Below, one piece after another: positions 25,362 through 34,661 of a stretch of 64,000 nucleotides of DNA (the stretch's first letter is position 1; every line of letters begins with the position of its first letter). The position numbers were made by a program, and so were the translations under genes. This DNA is from Bacteroidota bacterium (GTDB taxonomy: Bacteria; Bacteroidota; Bacteroidia; Palsa-948), in assembly GCA_003164895.1 (NCBI GenBank), contig PLUL01000010.1, forward strand, positions 1 through 64,000, written 5' to 3'. Below the pieces are notes generated by a model. The model was not told the origin of the DNA and made no database searches. It worked only from the letters and a program-made list of their open reading frames with translations.

Positions 25362-25407
25362 AAATATGACGAACATCATATTTATTTACGAAATTTTAAT
25401 ACATTTA
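25362..25407 (+). promoter_or_regulatory. Palindrome and promoter of the cytochrome c-copper monooxygenase gene
   Basis: AAATATGA (25362-25369) and TCATATTT (25376-25383) form a perfect 22-base dyad around six bases. The core ATGA-N6-TCAT resembles sites of Crp/Fnr-family activators. TACATTTA at 25400-25407 is a near-consensus -7 element. If the start of transcription lies about 5 bases beyond it, the dyad centre is near -40, where class II activators of this family bind. Confidence 0.55.
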
Positions 25408-25443
25408 CCATAGAAAAGTGCCATATACTAAAACTCCTTCCGT

Positions 25444-27030
25444 ATGAAAAAACTTTCTACAATTATTTTTATCGCAGGCATTTCTCTTTCGGCGTCTGCG
25501 CAGATTGTTTATAAAGATGTTGCTCCAATTTTTTTTAACCGATGTACTTCATGTCATCACGCTGGTGGCCATCCTCCGGAACATTATACTTCGTATAGTG
25601 AAACAGTGCCTTGGGTATCCCTAATTAAATCCGATTTGAATATTGGAAAAATGCCACCATGGTCACCAGATACAACCTATTCTCGTTTTCTTCATGAGCG
25701 ACTCATTACTGCCGCTGAAAAAACTACCATTATAAATTGGATAAATGCTGGTTACCCAGCCGGAGATACAACATTGGCTCCACCTGCTCCTGTATATAAT
25801 TCCAATTATCAATTATACGGAGTTCCAAGTTTGGTTCTTCAAATTCCAACATTTACGAGCAACGCTACCACAACTGACGCATATAATTGTTTTGCACTTC
25901 CTTCAGGTCTAACGCAGGATAGAATTCTTCGCGCCTATGAAATCATTCCCGGAAATGTTGCTATTGTTCATCACGTAATTGTAAATGTTGACACTACCGG
26001 AACAGTTGCTAGTGATTTATCCGGAGCTTGTTTTAACGCTCCAGGAAATTTCGGAATTGGAGGATATGCCCCTGGTGCTCCTCCAACTGTTTTTCCCGGA
26101 GTTGCTCCCTTAAAAATAGGAATGCGGATTAAAGCAGGTTCAAAATTTATTTTGCAAATACATTATCCTGCAGGAACAGGAGGACAACAGGACAGTACAA
26201 AAATCCGTATTTACTTTTATCCCGTCAATGAAACTGGCGTTCGCCCGATTTACACGACAGTCCCTCTCCAAAACTGGAGTTTGGCAATTCCTGCAAATAC
26301 GGTGCAAACATTTACCGCAAAATATCCATCAAGTGGTGGATTGGCAACTGCCCTTTCTATCTTTGCTTCATTTCCACATTCCCATAAAGTATGTACAAGT
26401 ATTGTAAATTATGCTGACAGTAATGGCACATCCACTATTCCTCTGATTCGAATTAATAAGTGGGATTTTAACTGGCAGGGCTATTATACTTTTAGAAATC
26501 TTGTAAAAATTCCTAAAGGATATACTATTCATTCGAGCCATGTGTATGATAACACTACCAATAATCCAAATAATCCATTCAGTCCTCCTCAACTTGTAAC
26601 AGCGGGGACAAGCACTACCAATGAAATGCTGTTTGATGCATTCCAGTGGATGTATTATTTACCGGGTGACGACACCATTAACATTGGGAATTTGCTTGTG
26701 AAAGATTCTCTTCTAAATCCAACTACCACATCAGTAATTGAACTTCCATTGTCAAAAATTTCAACATATATATTCCCAAATCCATTCAATGATAAAGTGC
26801 GGATCAGCTACGAACTTGTGTATCCTGCAGAAGTTTCTATATCACTTTATAATCTTGTTGGAACAAAAATTAAAACTCTTTCCAATCAACAATTGAACGC
26901 GGGTGAATATGCGAATGATTGGGATGGAAGAAATGAAGCCGGAGAAAAAGTTTCTGCCGGAATTTACTTTTATACTATTCGTGCCGGAAAATCAGAAAGC
27001 AGTGGTAAAATTGTTCTAATGCCAAAATAA
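25444..27030 (+). CDS. Secreted cytochrome c-copper type II monooxygenase with type IX sorting tail
   Basis: This 528-residue protein has a signal peptide (cut after SASAQ near residue 20). A c-type haem motif follows, CTSCH at 34-38, with a likely axial Met70 (GKMPPW). The centre matches the copper type II monooxygenase (PHM-like) fold: His176-His177 (IVHHVIV) and His240 (LQIHYP) for one copper; His312 and His314 (FPHSH) and Met395 (NEMLF) for the other. The order and spacing follow PHM. The last 80 residues are a FlgD-like/type IX sorting domain (PNPFNDKV, WDGRNEAGEKVSAGIYFY), so it is exported and probably attached to the surface. It may hydroxylate C-H bonds with electrons from its own haem; the substrate is unknown. 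Confidence 0.88.
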   Translation: MKKLSTIIFIAGISLSASAQIVYKDVAPIFFNRCTSCHHAGGHPPEHYTSYSETVPWVSLIKSDLNIGKMPPWSPDTTYSRFLHERLITAAEKTTIINWINAGYPAGDTTLAPPAPVYNSNYQLYGVPSLVLQIPTFTSNATTTDAYNCFALPSGLTQDRILRAYEIIPGNVAIVHHVIVNVDTTGTVASDLSGACFNAPGNFGIGGYAPGAPPTVFPGVAPLKIGMRIKAGSKFILQIHYPAGTGGQQDSTKIRIYFYPVNETGVRPIYTTVPLQNWSLAIPANTVQTFTAKYPSSGGLATALSIFASFPHSHKVCTSIVNYADSNGTSTIPLIRINKWDFNWQGYYTFRNLVKIPKGYTIHSSHVYDNTTNNPNNPFSPPQLVTAGTSTTNEMLFDAFQWMYYLPGDDTINIGNLLVKDSLLNPTTTSVIELPLSKISTYIFPNPFNDKVRISYELVYPAEVSISLYNLVGTKIKTLSNQQLNAGEYANDWDGRNEAGEKVSAGIYFYTIRAGKSESSGKIVLMPK

Positions 27031-27079
27031 CTGAACCCCCAATCCGCTCCAATCTCTAAAAAGAAGGAGCATGGATATT

Positions 27080-27112
27080 AATCCCGCTTTCAAAAAGGCG
27101 GGATTATTTTTT
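27080..27112 (+). terminator. Terminator after the monooxygenase gene
   Basis: AATCCCGC (27080-27087) pairs with GCGGGATT (27098-27105), and a run of T follows. The stop codon of the convergent AtpZ gene lies in the 3' arm, so the hairpin can act both ways. Confidence 0.85.
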
Positions 27113-27334
27113 TAATAGATCTTTTATTACAAAATAAATTGATGCGAATACAGAAAGCAACGAGAGAGAGATGGTAAAAACAGGAAACTTAGAAATTGGA
27201 AAATACTTATCTAATTCTATTCCACCCCACACGCCTAACGCAATTATGCCTCCCATCTGGAAAGCCATCGAAGAAAATTTTCCGTAATCAGTAAGCTGCT
27301 GATTTTTCTGATTTTTCGGCTCCTCCTGATCCAT
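27104..27334 (-). CDS. atpZ: AtpZ/AtpI-type F-ATPase accessory protein
   Basis: This 76-residue protein has two membrane segments (about residues 26-40 and 52-72) and the family pattern YGKFSSMAFQMGGIIALGVWGG, then GIELDKYF. AtpI/AtpZ proteins help assemble the c-ring or carry Mg2+/Ca2+ for F-type ATPase. The ATG at 27334 is chosen; the same frame stays open upstream, but only because it runs over the bactofilin gene. The gene overlaps the bactofilin 3' end by 47 bases. ATP synthase genes (atpB and on), which often follow in related genomes, are not here; a terminator lies at its end. Confidence 0.85.
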   Translation of the reverse strand: MDQEEPKNQKNQQLTDYGKFSSMAFQMGGIIALGVWGGIELDKYFPISKFPVFTISLSLLSVFASIYFVIKDLLKK

Positions 27335-27722
27335 TGCTGATATTGATATTAGGTACTGAGCCAGCCATTGCACAAGATCCGCTAAAGTTAGCGCCTGGTT
27401 CAATGGAAAGTTTGTTAGTGGTAATATCGCCTGAAAGTTTACTGGTAGCTTTGAGAGAAAGCAATTCAGCAACTTTAATTTTTCCAGTGATGGTGCCGGA
27501 GATGTCTCCGTTCTGGCAAGAAACTTCACCATCGACCATTCCGGTAGTTCCAAGAACGAGCTTTCCTTTTGTAATAAGGGAGCCGTTGAGCGTTCCGTCA
27601 ATACGAATGTCTCCTTCAGATTTTATGTCACCTTCAATAACAGTTCCCGCTCCGATAATGTTTACAGAAGGGGTTTCGGTAATTCCTGGTTTTGCCATGG
27701 GGTTTGATTTTAAGTTGAACAT
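27288..27722 (-). CDS. Bactofilin
   Basis: This 144-residue protein is a bactofilin, a polymer-forming beta-helix cytoskeletal protein. The central repeats are plain: VIEGDIKSEGDIRIDGTLNG, LVLGTTGMVDGEVSCQNGDI, SGTITGKIKVAELLSLKATS and KLSGDITTNKLSIEPGA. N- and C-terminal tails are short and disordered, with Gly/Ser/Glu/Lys at the end. In other bacteria bactofilins organise cell-wall enzymes and cell shape. ATG starts at 27722 and 27698 are both possible; the second (MAKPGITE) also fits family lengths. Its last 47 bases overlap the AtpZ start, a conserved-looking pairing. Confidence 0.92.
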   Translation of the reverse strand: MFNLKSNPMAKPGITETPSVNIIGAGTVIEGDIKSEGDIRIDGTLNGSLITKGKLVLGTTGMVDGEVSCQNGDISGTITGKIKVAELLSLKATSKLSGDITTNKLSIEPGANFSGSCAMAGSVPNINISNGSGGAEKSEKSAAY

Positions 27723-27835
27723 TTGGCAGTAAATTAAAGGTAAAGGTAGATAAATTTATTACGATAACAACATTGATATAATTTCTTTATAAACAGAATT
27801 TATATTCCGTTGTTGAAAATGAAAATGTATTTTAT

Positions 27836-29311
27836 CTAATATGCTTGTGCAAATACCACTCTTCGTTCAGAAGGTTTTCCGGAGAAAATACATTTTCCAT
27901 TTTCATTTTTTGCATCCATAGGAATACAACGGATGGTGGCTTTGGTTTCCTCTTTAATTTTTTCTTCGGTTTCGGGTGTTCCATCCCAGTGAGCATATAC
28001 AAATCCTCCTTTTTCTATCGCTTGCTTGAACTCATCGTAAGTATTTACGCTGATTGTATTCTGCTCGCGGAATGAAATAGCTTTTTGATAAAGATTGCTC
28101 TGAATATTTTCCAGCAGGTGTTCAACTTTATTTACGAGGTCTGTTTGTTGCAGAACCATTTTTTCGCGGGTATCTCTGCGAACAACTTCCACCGTTCCGT
28201 TTTGCATATCACGCGGACCAAGAGCAATTCGCACAGGAACTCCTTTAAATTCATACTCAGCAAACTTCCATCCCGGAGAACGATTATCGCTGTTGTCGAA
28301 CTTCACGGAAATCCCTTTTGCTTCCAGTTCTTTTTTTATCTGCAACACTTTTTCTGAAATCATTGCTAATTCTTCTTCTTTTTTATAGATCGGGATGATC
28401 ACCACTTGAATGGGTGCCAGCATGGGAGGAAGCACCAATCCTTCATCATCCGAATGTGCCATGACGAGCGCGCCCATTAGCCTTGTGGAAACCCCCCAAG
28501 AAGTTGCCCAGACATAATCGAGTTTTCCTTCTTTACTCGAAAACTTCACGTCAAATGCTTTAGCAAAATTCTGACCAAGAAAATGCGAAGTGCCTGCCTG
28601 CAATGCTTTTCCGTCCTGCATAAGTGCCTCGATGCAATATGTTTCAAGCGCACCTGCAAAACGTTCGTTGGGAGTTTTTACTCCTTTCAAAACAGGAAGC
28701 GCCATAAATCTTTCTGCAAAATCGGCATATACATCCAACATTTTTTCTGTTTCTACAACCGCTTCTTCTCTTGTTGCGTGAGCCGTGTGTCCTTCCTGCC
28801 AAAGAAATTCTGTAGTGCGCAAAAATAATCTCGTGCGCATTTCCCATCTCACAATATTCGCCCATTGATTGATCAGAATCGGCAAATCGCGATACGACTG
28901 AATCCATCCTTTGTAAGTATTCCAAATAATCGCTTCGGAAGTAGGGCGAACAATTAATTCTTCTTCCAACTTCGCGTCCTTATCAACAATTAATTTTCCT
29001 TTATGGTCTGGGTCAACTTTCAAACGGTAATGCGTAACAACGGCACATTCTTTGGCAAATCCTTCGGCATGACCTTCTTCCTTTTCCAAAAAACTTTTCG
29101 GAACGAAAAGCGGAAAATACGCATTCACATGTCCTGTGTCTTTGAACATTTTATCCAGCGCAGCTTGCATCTTTTCCCAAATGGCATAACCGTAAGGTTT
29201 TATCACCATGCAACCGCGAACAGAAGAATGTTCGGCAAGGTCGGCTTTGGTAACAATCTGGTTGTACCACTCGGAATAGTTTTCGCTTCTTTTTGGTAAA
29301 TCTTTTGCCAT
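27836..29311 (-). CDS. proS: Prolyl-tRNA synthetase (archaeal/eukaryotic-type, ProS3)
   Basis: This 491-residue enzyme charges tRNA-Pro with proline. It is the shorter class II type without the bacterial editing insertion. Motif 2 ([26 protein letters not shown]) lies near residues 150-178 and motif 3 ([20 protein letters not shown]) near 275. The C-terminal anticodon-binding part follows (about 300-400; VVIIPIYKK) and then the extra zinc-type domain, which ends in Tyr as in ProS3 enzymes. Length is as expected. It is a single-gene unit, divergent from the lipoprotein gene at 29471. Confidence 0.95.
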   Translation of the reverse strand: MAKDLPKRSENYSEWYNQIVTKADLAEHSSVRGCMVIKPYGYAIWEKMQAALDKMFKDTGHVNAYFPLFVPKSFLEKEEGHAEGFAKECAVVTHYRLKVDPDHKGKLIVDKDAKLEEELIVRPTSEAIIWNTYKGWIQSYRDLPILINQWANIVRWEMRTRLFLRTTEFLWQEGHTAHATREEAVVETEKMLDVYADFAERFMALPVLKGVKTPNERFAGALETYCIEALMQDGKALQAGTSHFLGQNFAKAFDVKFSSKEGKLDYVWATSWGVSTRLMGALVMAHSDDEGLVLPPMLAPIQVVIIPIYKKEEELAMISEKVLQIKKELEAKGISVKFDNSDNRSPGWKFAEYEFKGVPVRIALGPRDMQNGTVEVVRRDTREKMVLQQTDLVNKVEHLLENIQSNLYQKAISFREQNTISVNTYDEFKQAIEKGGFVYAHWDGTPETEEKIKEETKATIRCIPMDAKNENGKCIFSGKPSERRVVFAQAY

Positions 29312-29470
29312 TTAAGAAATATTAACAATTGTTGCCATCTTTTGTGGTATGATATTTGTCTTTTTGCTATCGGATATTAGATGTAACTTTAACGAAACGC
29401 AAAAGTAAAAGATTTCGGAACGCAGACTAAACAAACCCAATTTAGAATCGTCCAATTAAAAAAATTAGCC

Positions 29471-30679
29471 ATGAAAACATTAATCAAATTCCTCGCAGCA
29501 GCAGCTCTTTTCAGCAGTTGCTCCTCCACGCAGCAAGCAAGGAGTACTTACAGCGATGATGATGTTTATTATTCTGGGAAAAATAATCCTCCGTCTGCGC
29601 CAGTAGAAACTCAAAATCATTATTCTGTTCCTCAACAAAATAACAATCAACAGCCATCAGATAACTCGGATAATTATTCCAATCAACAATCCGATAACCA
29701 AGGAAACAATAGTTCTGATTCTCAGCAACAACCGACTCAGAACGCTGATAATTCTAATCAGCAATCCAGCGGACAAGTAAATAATAATGCTGATTTTAAT
29801 TATGATAATTACTACGATTATCAATATGCCGCCAACGTGAGAAGATTTTATAATCCGGTTTCAGATTATGGGTACTATGATAACTATTATACAAACACCT
29901 ACTGGTATTCGGGCAATCCGGCACAATGGGGTATGAGCGTTTATATGGGATATCCATGGTGGGGTCCGAACTACTATTCTTATAATTATTTTCCTCAAGC
30001 ATATTGGGGGTGCGGATGGGGTTTGGGCTTAGGATTTGGTTTGGGTTTTGGCTTTGGATGGGGATATCCTTTTTATGGGGGATATTGGGGCGGATATCAT
30101 GGTTTCTGGGGCGGATATCATGGTTACGGAATGGAAGGCAATCATTATTACAACAGCCACGATGGTAGTGGAAATTATTATGGTCCTCGCGGGGGTGTTG
30201 CCTCTCATACAAATGGACGAGCAATTTCTCCTTTCGGTGCAAAATACGAAACTGCTTCTGCGCATGGAACTTTACCCGCAGTTGCAAATCATAGCGGAGG
30301 GATAAACTCTGTGAGACCTGAAAATTCAAATAGTAATGTTCGTGCGAATGAAAATAATGTTTCTCATCAAGGAATGTCTAAGCCGATTTCTTCCGAAAAT
30401 AATTCTAACAGAAATAATTTGCCAAGACAAAATAATAATGTTTCTAATCAAGGTAATAATCCTCGTTCGGTGAATAATAATTCAGGAAATTATAATCGAG
30501 GAAACAGCACACCAAGACCTTCTATTTCAGGCAACACGAATAGCCAACCAAGAAATTATAGTCAACCTCAATCTCGTTCATTGAGTGGCGGAAGTACACG
30601 CAGTGGAGGATGGGGCGGCGGCGGCGGATCGCGAGGAAGCAGTGGTGGTGGTTCTCATGGAGGCGGAGGTCACAGATAA
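29471..30679 (+). CDS. Low-complexity surface lipoprotein
   Basis: This 402-residue lipoprotein has a lipobox at FSSCSS (Cys near 17). The mature protein is low in complexity: an Asn/Gln/Ser-rich stretch (residues 40-120), a Tyr/Asn stretch (120-165), a Gly/Trp/Tyr/Phe block (about 180-225, with GGYHGFWGGYHGYG), another Asn/Ser region, and a Gly/Ser/His tail (GGGSHGGGGHR). I do not recognise a domain. Such composition suggests a flexible, possibly amyloid-like or adhesive surface protein. It is followed after 28 bases by the FadL-type gene on the same strand, so they may be co-transcribed. A 19-base direct repeat in the Gly-rich part hints at recent duplication. Confidence 0.82.
   Translation: MKTLIKFLAAAALFSSCSSTQQARSTYSDDDVYYSGKNNPPSAPVETQNHYSVPQQNNNQQPSDNSDNYSNQQSDNQGNNSSDSQQQPTQNADNSNQQSSGQVNNNADFNYDNYYDYQYAANVRRFYNPVSDYGYYDNYYTNTYWYSGNPAQWGMSVYMGYPWWGPNYYSYNYFPQAYWGCGWGLGLGFGLGFGFGWGYPFYGGYWGGYHGFWGGYHGYGMEGNHYYNSHDGSGNYYGPRGGVASHTNGRAISPFGAKYETASAHGTLPAVANHSGGINSVRPENSNSNVRANENNVSHQGMSKPISSENNSNRNNLPRQNNNVSNQGNNPRSVNNNSGNYNRGNSTPRPSISGNTNSQPRNYSQPQSRSLSGGSTRSGGWGGGGGSRGSSGGGSHGGGGHR
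30086..30125 (+). repeat. 19-base direct repeat inside the low-complexity lipoprotein
   Basis: TGGGGCGGATATCATGGTT occurs at 30086-30104 and 30107-30125, a 21-base period that encodes GGYHGFW/GGYHGYG. The unit keeps the frame. Confidence 0.9.
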
Positions 30680-30707
30680 TTTATACTATTTAATAAAATT
30701 AATTGTT

Positions 30708-32264
30708 ATGAAAAAATTAATAATTCTATCGGTAGCATTTTTCGTGGTGAGCGCAAAAAATGTGAACGCTCAAAACGAAGTAGATGCTCTCCGATATTCT
30801 CAATTAGGATTTTTAGGTGGAACTGCCCGTTCCGCTGGTATGGCAGGAGCTTTTGGTGCGCTCGGCGGAGATTTTTCAACACTGTCAACAAATCCTGGCG
30901 GAATTGGTATTTATAGAAAAAGTGAAATTACTTTCACGCCTTCATTTTTCAATCAAAGTACCTCGTCTAATTTGGATGGAACATCCTTACAGAATTCAAA
31001 ACCTGATTTTAATTTTGGAAACATTGGAATGGTTGCATCGCGTTACAATGCCGACAAAAGCGGCTGGAAAGGTTTCTCATTTGGATTTGGTTATAACCGC
31101 ACAAATGATTTTAACAACAGTATAGATATGAAAGGTAATAACAATAATGGTTCTATGCTGGATGCCTATCTTTACGATGCAGTTTATAATAATGGTATTA
31201 ACAATGATTTATTCGGAACGCAACTTGCATGGAATTCTTATTTGCTTGATTCTGTTGGTGGAAAATTAGTTCATGCTCTACCTAATTATGGTGAAACACA
31301 AACTAAATATGTTCAATCAAGTGGTTCGATGGGAGAAATTGTTTTTAGTTTTGGAGGAAATTATAACGATAAATTATATTTGGGCGGCACAATAGGAGTT
31401 CCACAAATTCACTATACGGAATCTTCTCAATATACAGAAACACTTAACGGAGATACTTCTGTTTACGGATTCAAATCACTTTCGCTTAACCAAAATTTGA
31501 CAACCACCGGCAGCGGTGTTAATTTCAAATTCGGGATGATATATAAACCTATTACTTGGCTTCGCATAGGTGCTGCATTTCATTCTCCTTCCTATTACAC
31601 AATGCATGATGATTACAGTAGTAGTATAACTTCCAATTTTACTTATCCTAATTCTGTTCATGCTCCATCAGATACTACCGCTTATTCTCCTCCGGGGCAT
31701 TATGATTATTCGCTGATGACACCAGGCAGAGTGATTGGCAGTTTAGGTTTTGTGCTTAAGGATATAGGAATGATTGATATAGATTACGAATACATTAATT
31801 ATGCTTCTGCTCATTTGAGTTCATCAACACCTGGTGATTTTCAATCTGCAAACCAAACCATAAATAACGAATATACTTCTACCGGAAATTTGCGAATAGG
31901 ATCTGAATGGAAGATTGTTCATCCGTTAAGTATTCGCCTTGGATATGCATATTACGGCAGTCCTTATAAGTCAGGGGGCAATGATGGTTCGCGTATGAGT
32001 TATACAGCTGGACTTGGTTTTCGCGAAGGAAACTTTTTCATGGACTTGGCTTATGTCTTCACACAAACTAAGACAAATTATTATTTCTATGATCCAACAA
32101 TTGCGTATGTTGATCCTTCAATCAATACTTCTAAAGTTTCAAGTTTGATGATGACGATTGGATATAAATTCAGCTCTGCAAGACAATCAAGACCTCGCAG
32201 GGAAAATCGTCCTCCTCCGCCACCTCCATCCAATCCGAATCAAGGATATAATTATTGGCATTAA
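30708..32264 (+). CDS. OmpP1/FadL-type outer-membrane transport protein
   Basis: This 518-residue protein has a signal peptide (cut after NVNAQ) and an outer-membrane barrel of the OmpP1/FadL/TodX type. The N-terminal hallmark is present: LGGTARSAGMAGAFGALGGDFSTLSTNPGGIGIYRKSEITF. Strand-rich sequence continues to the end, where a Pro/Arg-rich tail (PRRENRPPPPPPSNP) is unusual for the family, whose members mostly end in Phe. FadL proteins take up hydrophobic compounds such as fatty acids or aromatics. I chose the ATG at 30708, the start of the signal peptide; an in-frame extension into the upstream gene is not real. Confidence 0.85.
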   Translation: MKKLIILSVAFFVVSAKNVNAQNEVDALRYSQLGFLGGTARSAGMAGAFGALGGDFSTLSTNPGGIGIYRKSEITFTPSFFNQSTSSNLDGTSLQNSKPDFNFGNIGMVASRYNADKSGWKGFSFGFGYNRTNDFNNSIDMKGNNNNGSMLDAYLYDAVYNNGINNDLFGTQLAWNSYLLDSVGGKLVHALPNYGETQTKYVQSSGSMGEIVFSFGGNYNDKLYLGGTIGVPQIHYTESSQYTETLNGDTSVYGFKSLSLNQNLTTTGSGVNFKFGMIYKPITWLRIGAAFHSPSYYTMHDDYSSSITSNFTYPNSVHAPSDTTAYSPPGHYDYSLMTPGRVIGSLGFVLKDIGMIDIDYEYINYASAHLSSSTPGDFQSANQTINNEYTSTGNLRIGSEWKIVHPLSIRLGYAYYGSPYKSGGNDGSRMSYTAGLGFREGNFFMDLAYVFTQTKTNYYFYDPTIAYVDPSINTSKVSSLMMTIGYKFSSARQSRPRRENRPPPPPPSNPNQGYNYWH

Positions 32265-32273
32265 AGAAAAAGG

Positions 32274-32807
32274 TTACGCGTCTTTTTTCTTGGTCTCTTT
32301 TGGTCGAACACTTTTTGCAGCATCAAGCATTTGTGTAGCAGCTTTCTCGGAGAAAACTTCGCCAGCCACATCAAATACTTCGTAAGATTTATTTCCTGAT
32401 TTTACAATTGTATAAAAATGATATTCCGGTTCACCGCCTTCCATTTGCCATTCCCAAACAATTGAATTCGGATCTTCAACAACATATTTCACAAACTTGT
32501 GTACTTCATCCGAAGTAATATCTTTTTTCCTCATCTCCATATTGCCAATACCTTCAATCACCGTCATTTGAAAATTCTTCCCAACCTTTACGTCTGTGCC
32601 AGCCGGAGTGTTGCTTGGAATAATTTCAAGCGGTCCGGTTGTTGAATCAGGAATAGTCACAAGTGCAGCAATACCTTGCGTACTCAAATCGGCAATAATC
32701 ATTCCTTGTGGCGCTACACCATTTGCATTATCACTTTTTTTTCCATTTCCGCAACTTGCTAAAGCAATTGCAGAAACACCTGCAATAAATAAAAAGAATT
32801 TTTTCAT
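32274..32807 (-). CDS. Lipoprotein of unknown function
   Basis: This 177-residue lipoprotein has a lipobox at IALASCGNG (Cys19). The mature part contains GMIIADLSTQGIAALVTIPD, a Glu/Pro/Ile segment, and a charged C-terminal half with WEWQMEGGEPEYHFY. I do not recognise a family. It is convergent with the FadL-type gene (9 bases between the stops) and divergent from the epimerase gene at 32865. Confidence 0.8.
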   Translation of the reverse strand: MKKFFLFIAGVSAIALASCGNGKKSDNANGVAPQGMIIADLSTQGIAALVTIPDSTTGPLEIIPSNTPAGTDVKVGKNFQMTVIEGIGNMEMRKKDITSDEVHKFVKYVVEDPNSIVWEWQMEGGEPEYHFYTIVKSGNKSYEVFDVAGEVFSEKAATQMLDAAKSVRPKETKKKDA

Positions 32808-32864
32808 ATTGAATTTTGTTGTTGTTTTGTGAGTACAAACTTAATCATTTTTTAAAATAGAAAA

Positions 32865-33902
32865 TTGAAACTTAGATTTGCCCCTTACACACTTAAATTT
32901 AAACGTCCGTTTTCCATCGCTCACGGAAGCAGAGATTCAACGCCTGTTGTATTTACACGACTTGAACATAATGGAATGTTTGGTTACGGAGAAGCGTCCA
33001 TGCCGCCTTATCTTGGAGAAAATCATGACACGGTTTTAGGTTTTTTATCGAAAGCAGAAAAAATAATTCAACAATTTTCTGATCCGAATGAAATAGAAAT
33101 TATTCTTTCCGAAATAGATAAAATCGAAAAGGGAAATATTGCTGCTAAAGCCTCGGTTGACATTGCGCTCCATGATTTGGTTGGAAAAATCAAAAACAAA
33201 TCGTATCATGAAGTTTTTGGAGCAGATAAACAGAAAAATCTTTTCACTGCTTATACAATTCCAATTGATGAACCAGAAGGGATTTTTGATAGAGTAAATG
33301 AAGCAAAAGATTACAAGCTTTTAAAAGTAAAACTAGGTTCTGCAGATGACAAAAAAATCATTCAAGAAATACGAAATCATACAGATAAAAAAATAATTGT
33401 GGATGCGAATGAAGGATGGAACGACAAATATTTTGCGTTGGAAATGGCGCATTGGCTTTCGGAAAGAAACGTTCTTTTTATTGAACAGCCCATGCCAAAA
33501 GAAAATATGGATGACACAGCTTGGCTTACCTCTCAAAGTCCGATTCCAATTATTGCTGATGAAGCAGTTCAACGTTTTTCCGATCTGGAAAAAGTTAAAG
33601 GAGTTTACAGCGGCATCAACATCAAACTAATGAAATGTACAGGATTGAATGAAGCACATAAAATGATTTTGCAGGCGAGAAAATATGGTATGAAAATAAT
33701 GATTGGTTGCATGTCTGAAACTTCCTGCGGTGTTTCAGCTGCTGCACAACTTGCACCCCTTGTTGACTGGATTGATCTTGATGGTCCGCTATTAATTAAG
33801 GAAGATTATTTTGACGGAGTAAAATTTTCAGAAGGAAAAATAATCCTGAATGATTTACCGGGAATTGGCGTAACTCCAACTTCTTCACTTTCTTTCTCGT
33901 AA
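32865..33902 (+). CDS. Dipeptide epimerase (enolase superfamily)
   Basis: This 345-residue protein belongs to the muconate lactonising subgroup of the enolase superfamily and resembles L-Ala-D/L-Glu epimerases. Visible are the catalytic lysine motif KVKLGS near residue 155, the metal ligands in IVDANEGWN (Asp near 179), FIEQPMP (Glu near 206) and IIADEA (Asp near 231), the second lysine motif GINIKLMKCTG near 256, and the C-terminal barrel end GCMSETSCGVSAAAQLA. Such enzymes recycle murein peptides or other dipeptides. The start is a TTG at 32865; no ATG fits. It is a single gene, convergent with recO with only 4 bases between stops. Confidence 0.88.
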   Translation: MKLRFAPYTLKFKRPFSIAHGSRDSTPVVFTRLEHNGMFGYGEASMPPYLGENHDTVLGFLSKAEKIIQQFSDPNEIEIILSEIDKIEKGNIAAKASVDIALHDLVGKIKNKSYHEVFGADKQKNLFTAYTIPIDEPEGIFDRVNEAKDYKLLKVKLGSADDKKIIQEIRNHTDKKIIVDANEGWNDKYFALEMAHWLSERNVLFIEQPMPKENMDDTAWLTSQSPIPIIADEAVQRFSDLEKVKGVYSGINIKLMKCTGLNEAHKMILQARKYGMKIMIGCMSETSCGVSAAAQLAPLVDWIDLDGPLLIKEDYFDGVKFSEGKIILNDLPGIGVTPTSSLSFS

Positions 33903-33906
33903 AAAA

Positions 33907-34632
33907 TCACGCAAAAACCTGCTCCAGTATTTTGTGCGAAGTAATGTTTCCCATATTTGAAAGGTGAAGTTCGTAGTATCGAAGCAAAATATCGAGAAGA
34001 TTTTTTCTTTCCTTGCCTGACAAAGAAAAAGTTTCCATGGAATAATAATTGCTGAATATTAATTTGCTGATGAACGCGCTGTTTTCTTTTGTCAGGAAAT
34101 CTGGATGCATGGGTTCCTGACCGACAAATATTCCTTCTCTCAGATCAAATAATGAATTTGTATCGGAATAATTCCCCTGCGGAAAAAATCCAAGAAACCG
34201 CGAAAAACGAATCAGGAAAATTAAATGAAGATTGCTAAAATTTTTCTCAACCGAATCCAGCGTTTGAATGGTTTCGTGAAGAAATGAAAACAACTCCATA
34301 TTTTCTTCTTCTTCCTGAAGACATTTCAGTAAAATTTCATTCAGGAAAAAAAGTATGGAGGTTTTTGCCTGATTGTTAGGAATGGAAATAAAATGAATTT
34401 CTGCCCCGACTTCTTTTAACGATTGCAGTTGTTGTTTTTCTTTTTTGTAAACTTCCAGTTCAAGCAATGCAAGCGGCTGAAACAAATTTGATTTGATGGA
34501 TGCTTTTTTTCTTTTTGCTCCTTTTATCAAATAACTTTGAATGCCGAATTGCTCGGTATAAATTTTTGCAATAAGACTGGTGTCGGAATAATCAACGGTG
34601 CGGAGAACGATGCCACGGGTTTTGTAAATCAT
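33907..34632 (-). CDS. recO: DNA repair protein RecO
   Basis: This 241-residue protein is RecO, which loads RecA with RecR in recombination repair. It has the N-terminal OB-fold domain (residues 1-80) with TRGIVLRTVDYSDTSLIAKIYTEQFG, then KGAKRKKASIKSNLFQPLALLELEVY, and a C-terminal helical domain (90-240). The zinc-binding Cys pairs found in some RecO proteins are absent: the only Cys in the middle is in LLKCLQEE. Absence of the zinc site is usual in several phyla. It is followed by the epimerase in convergent orientation and preceded by a lipoprotein gene. Confidence 0.93.
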   Translation of the reverse strand: MIYKTRGIVLRTVDYSDTSLIAKIYTEQFGIQSYLIKGAKRKKASIKSNLFQPLALLELEVYKKEKQQLQSLKEVGAEIHFISIPNNQAKTSILFFLNEILLKCLQEEEENMELFSFLHETIQTLDSVEKNFSNLHLIFLIRFSRFLGFFPQGNYSDTNSLFDLREGIFVGQEPMHPDFLTKENSAFISKLIFSNYYSMETFSLSGKERKNLLDILLRYYELHLSNMGNITSHKILEQVFA

Positions 34633-34661
34633 TGAAAAGCGAAACTATACGAAAAATTGTT

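Noticed and set aside
27104-27601. A 165-codon frame covering AtpZ and most of bactofilin
   Set aside because: Only its last 76 codons show the AtpZ pattern with two membrane segments; the rest is the other frame of the bactofilin gene.
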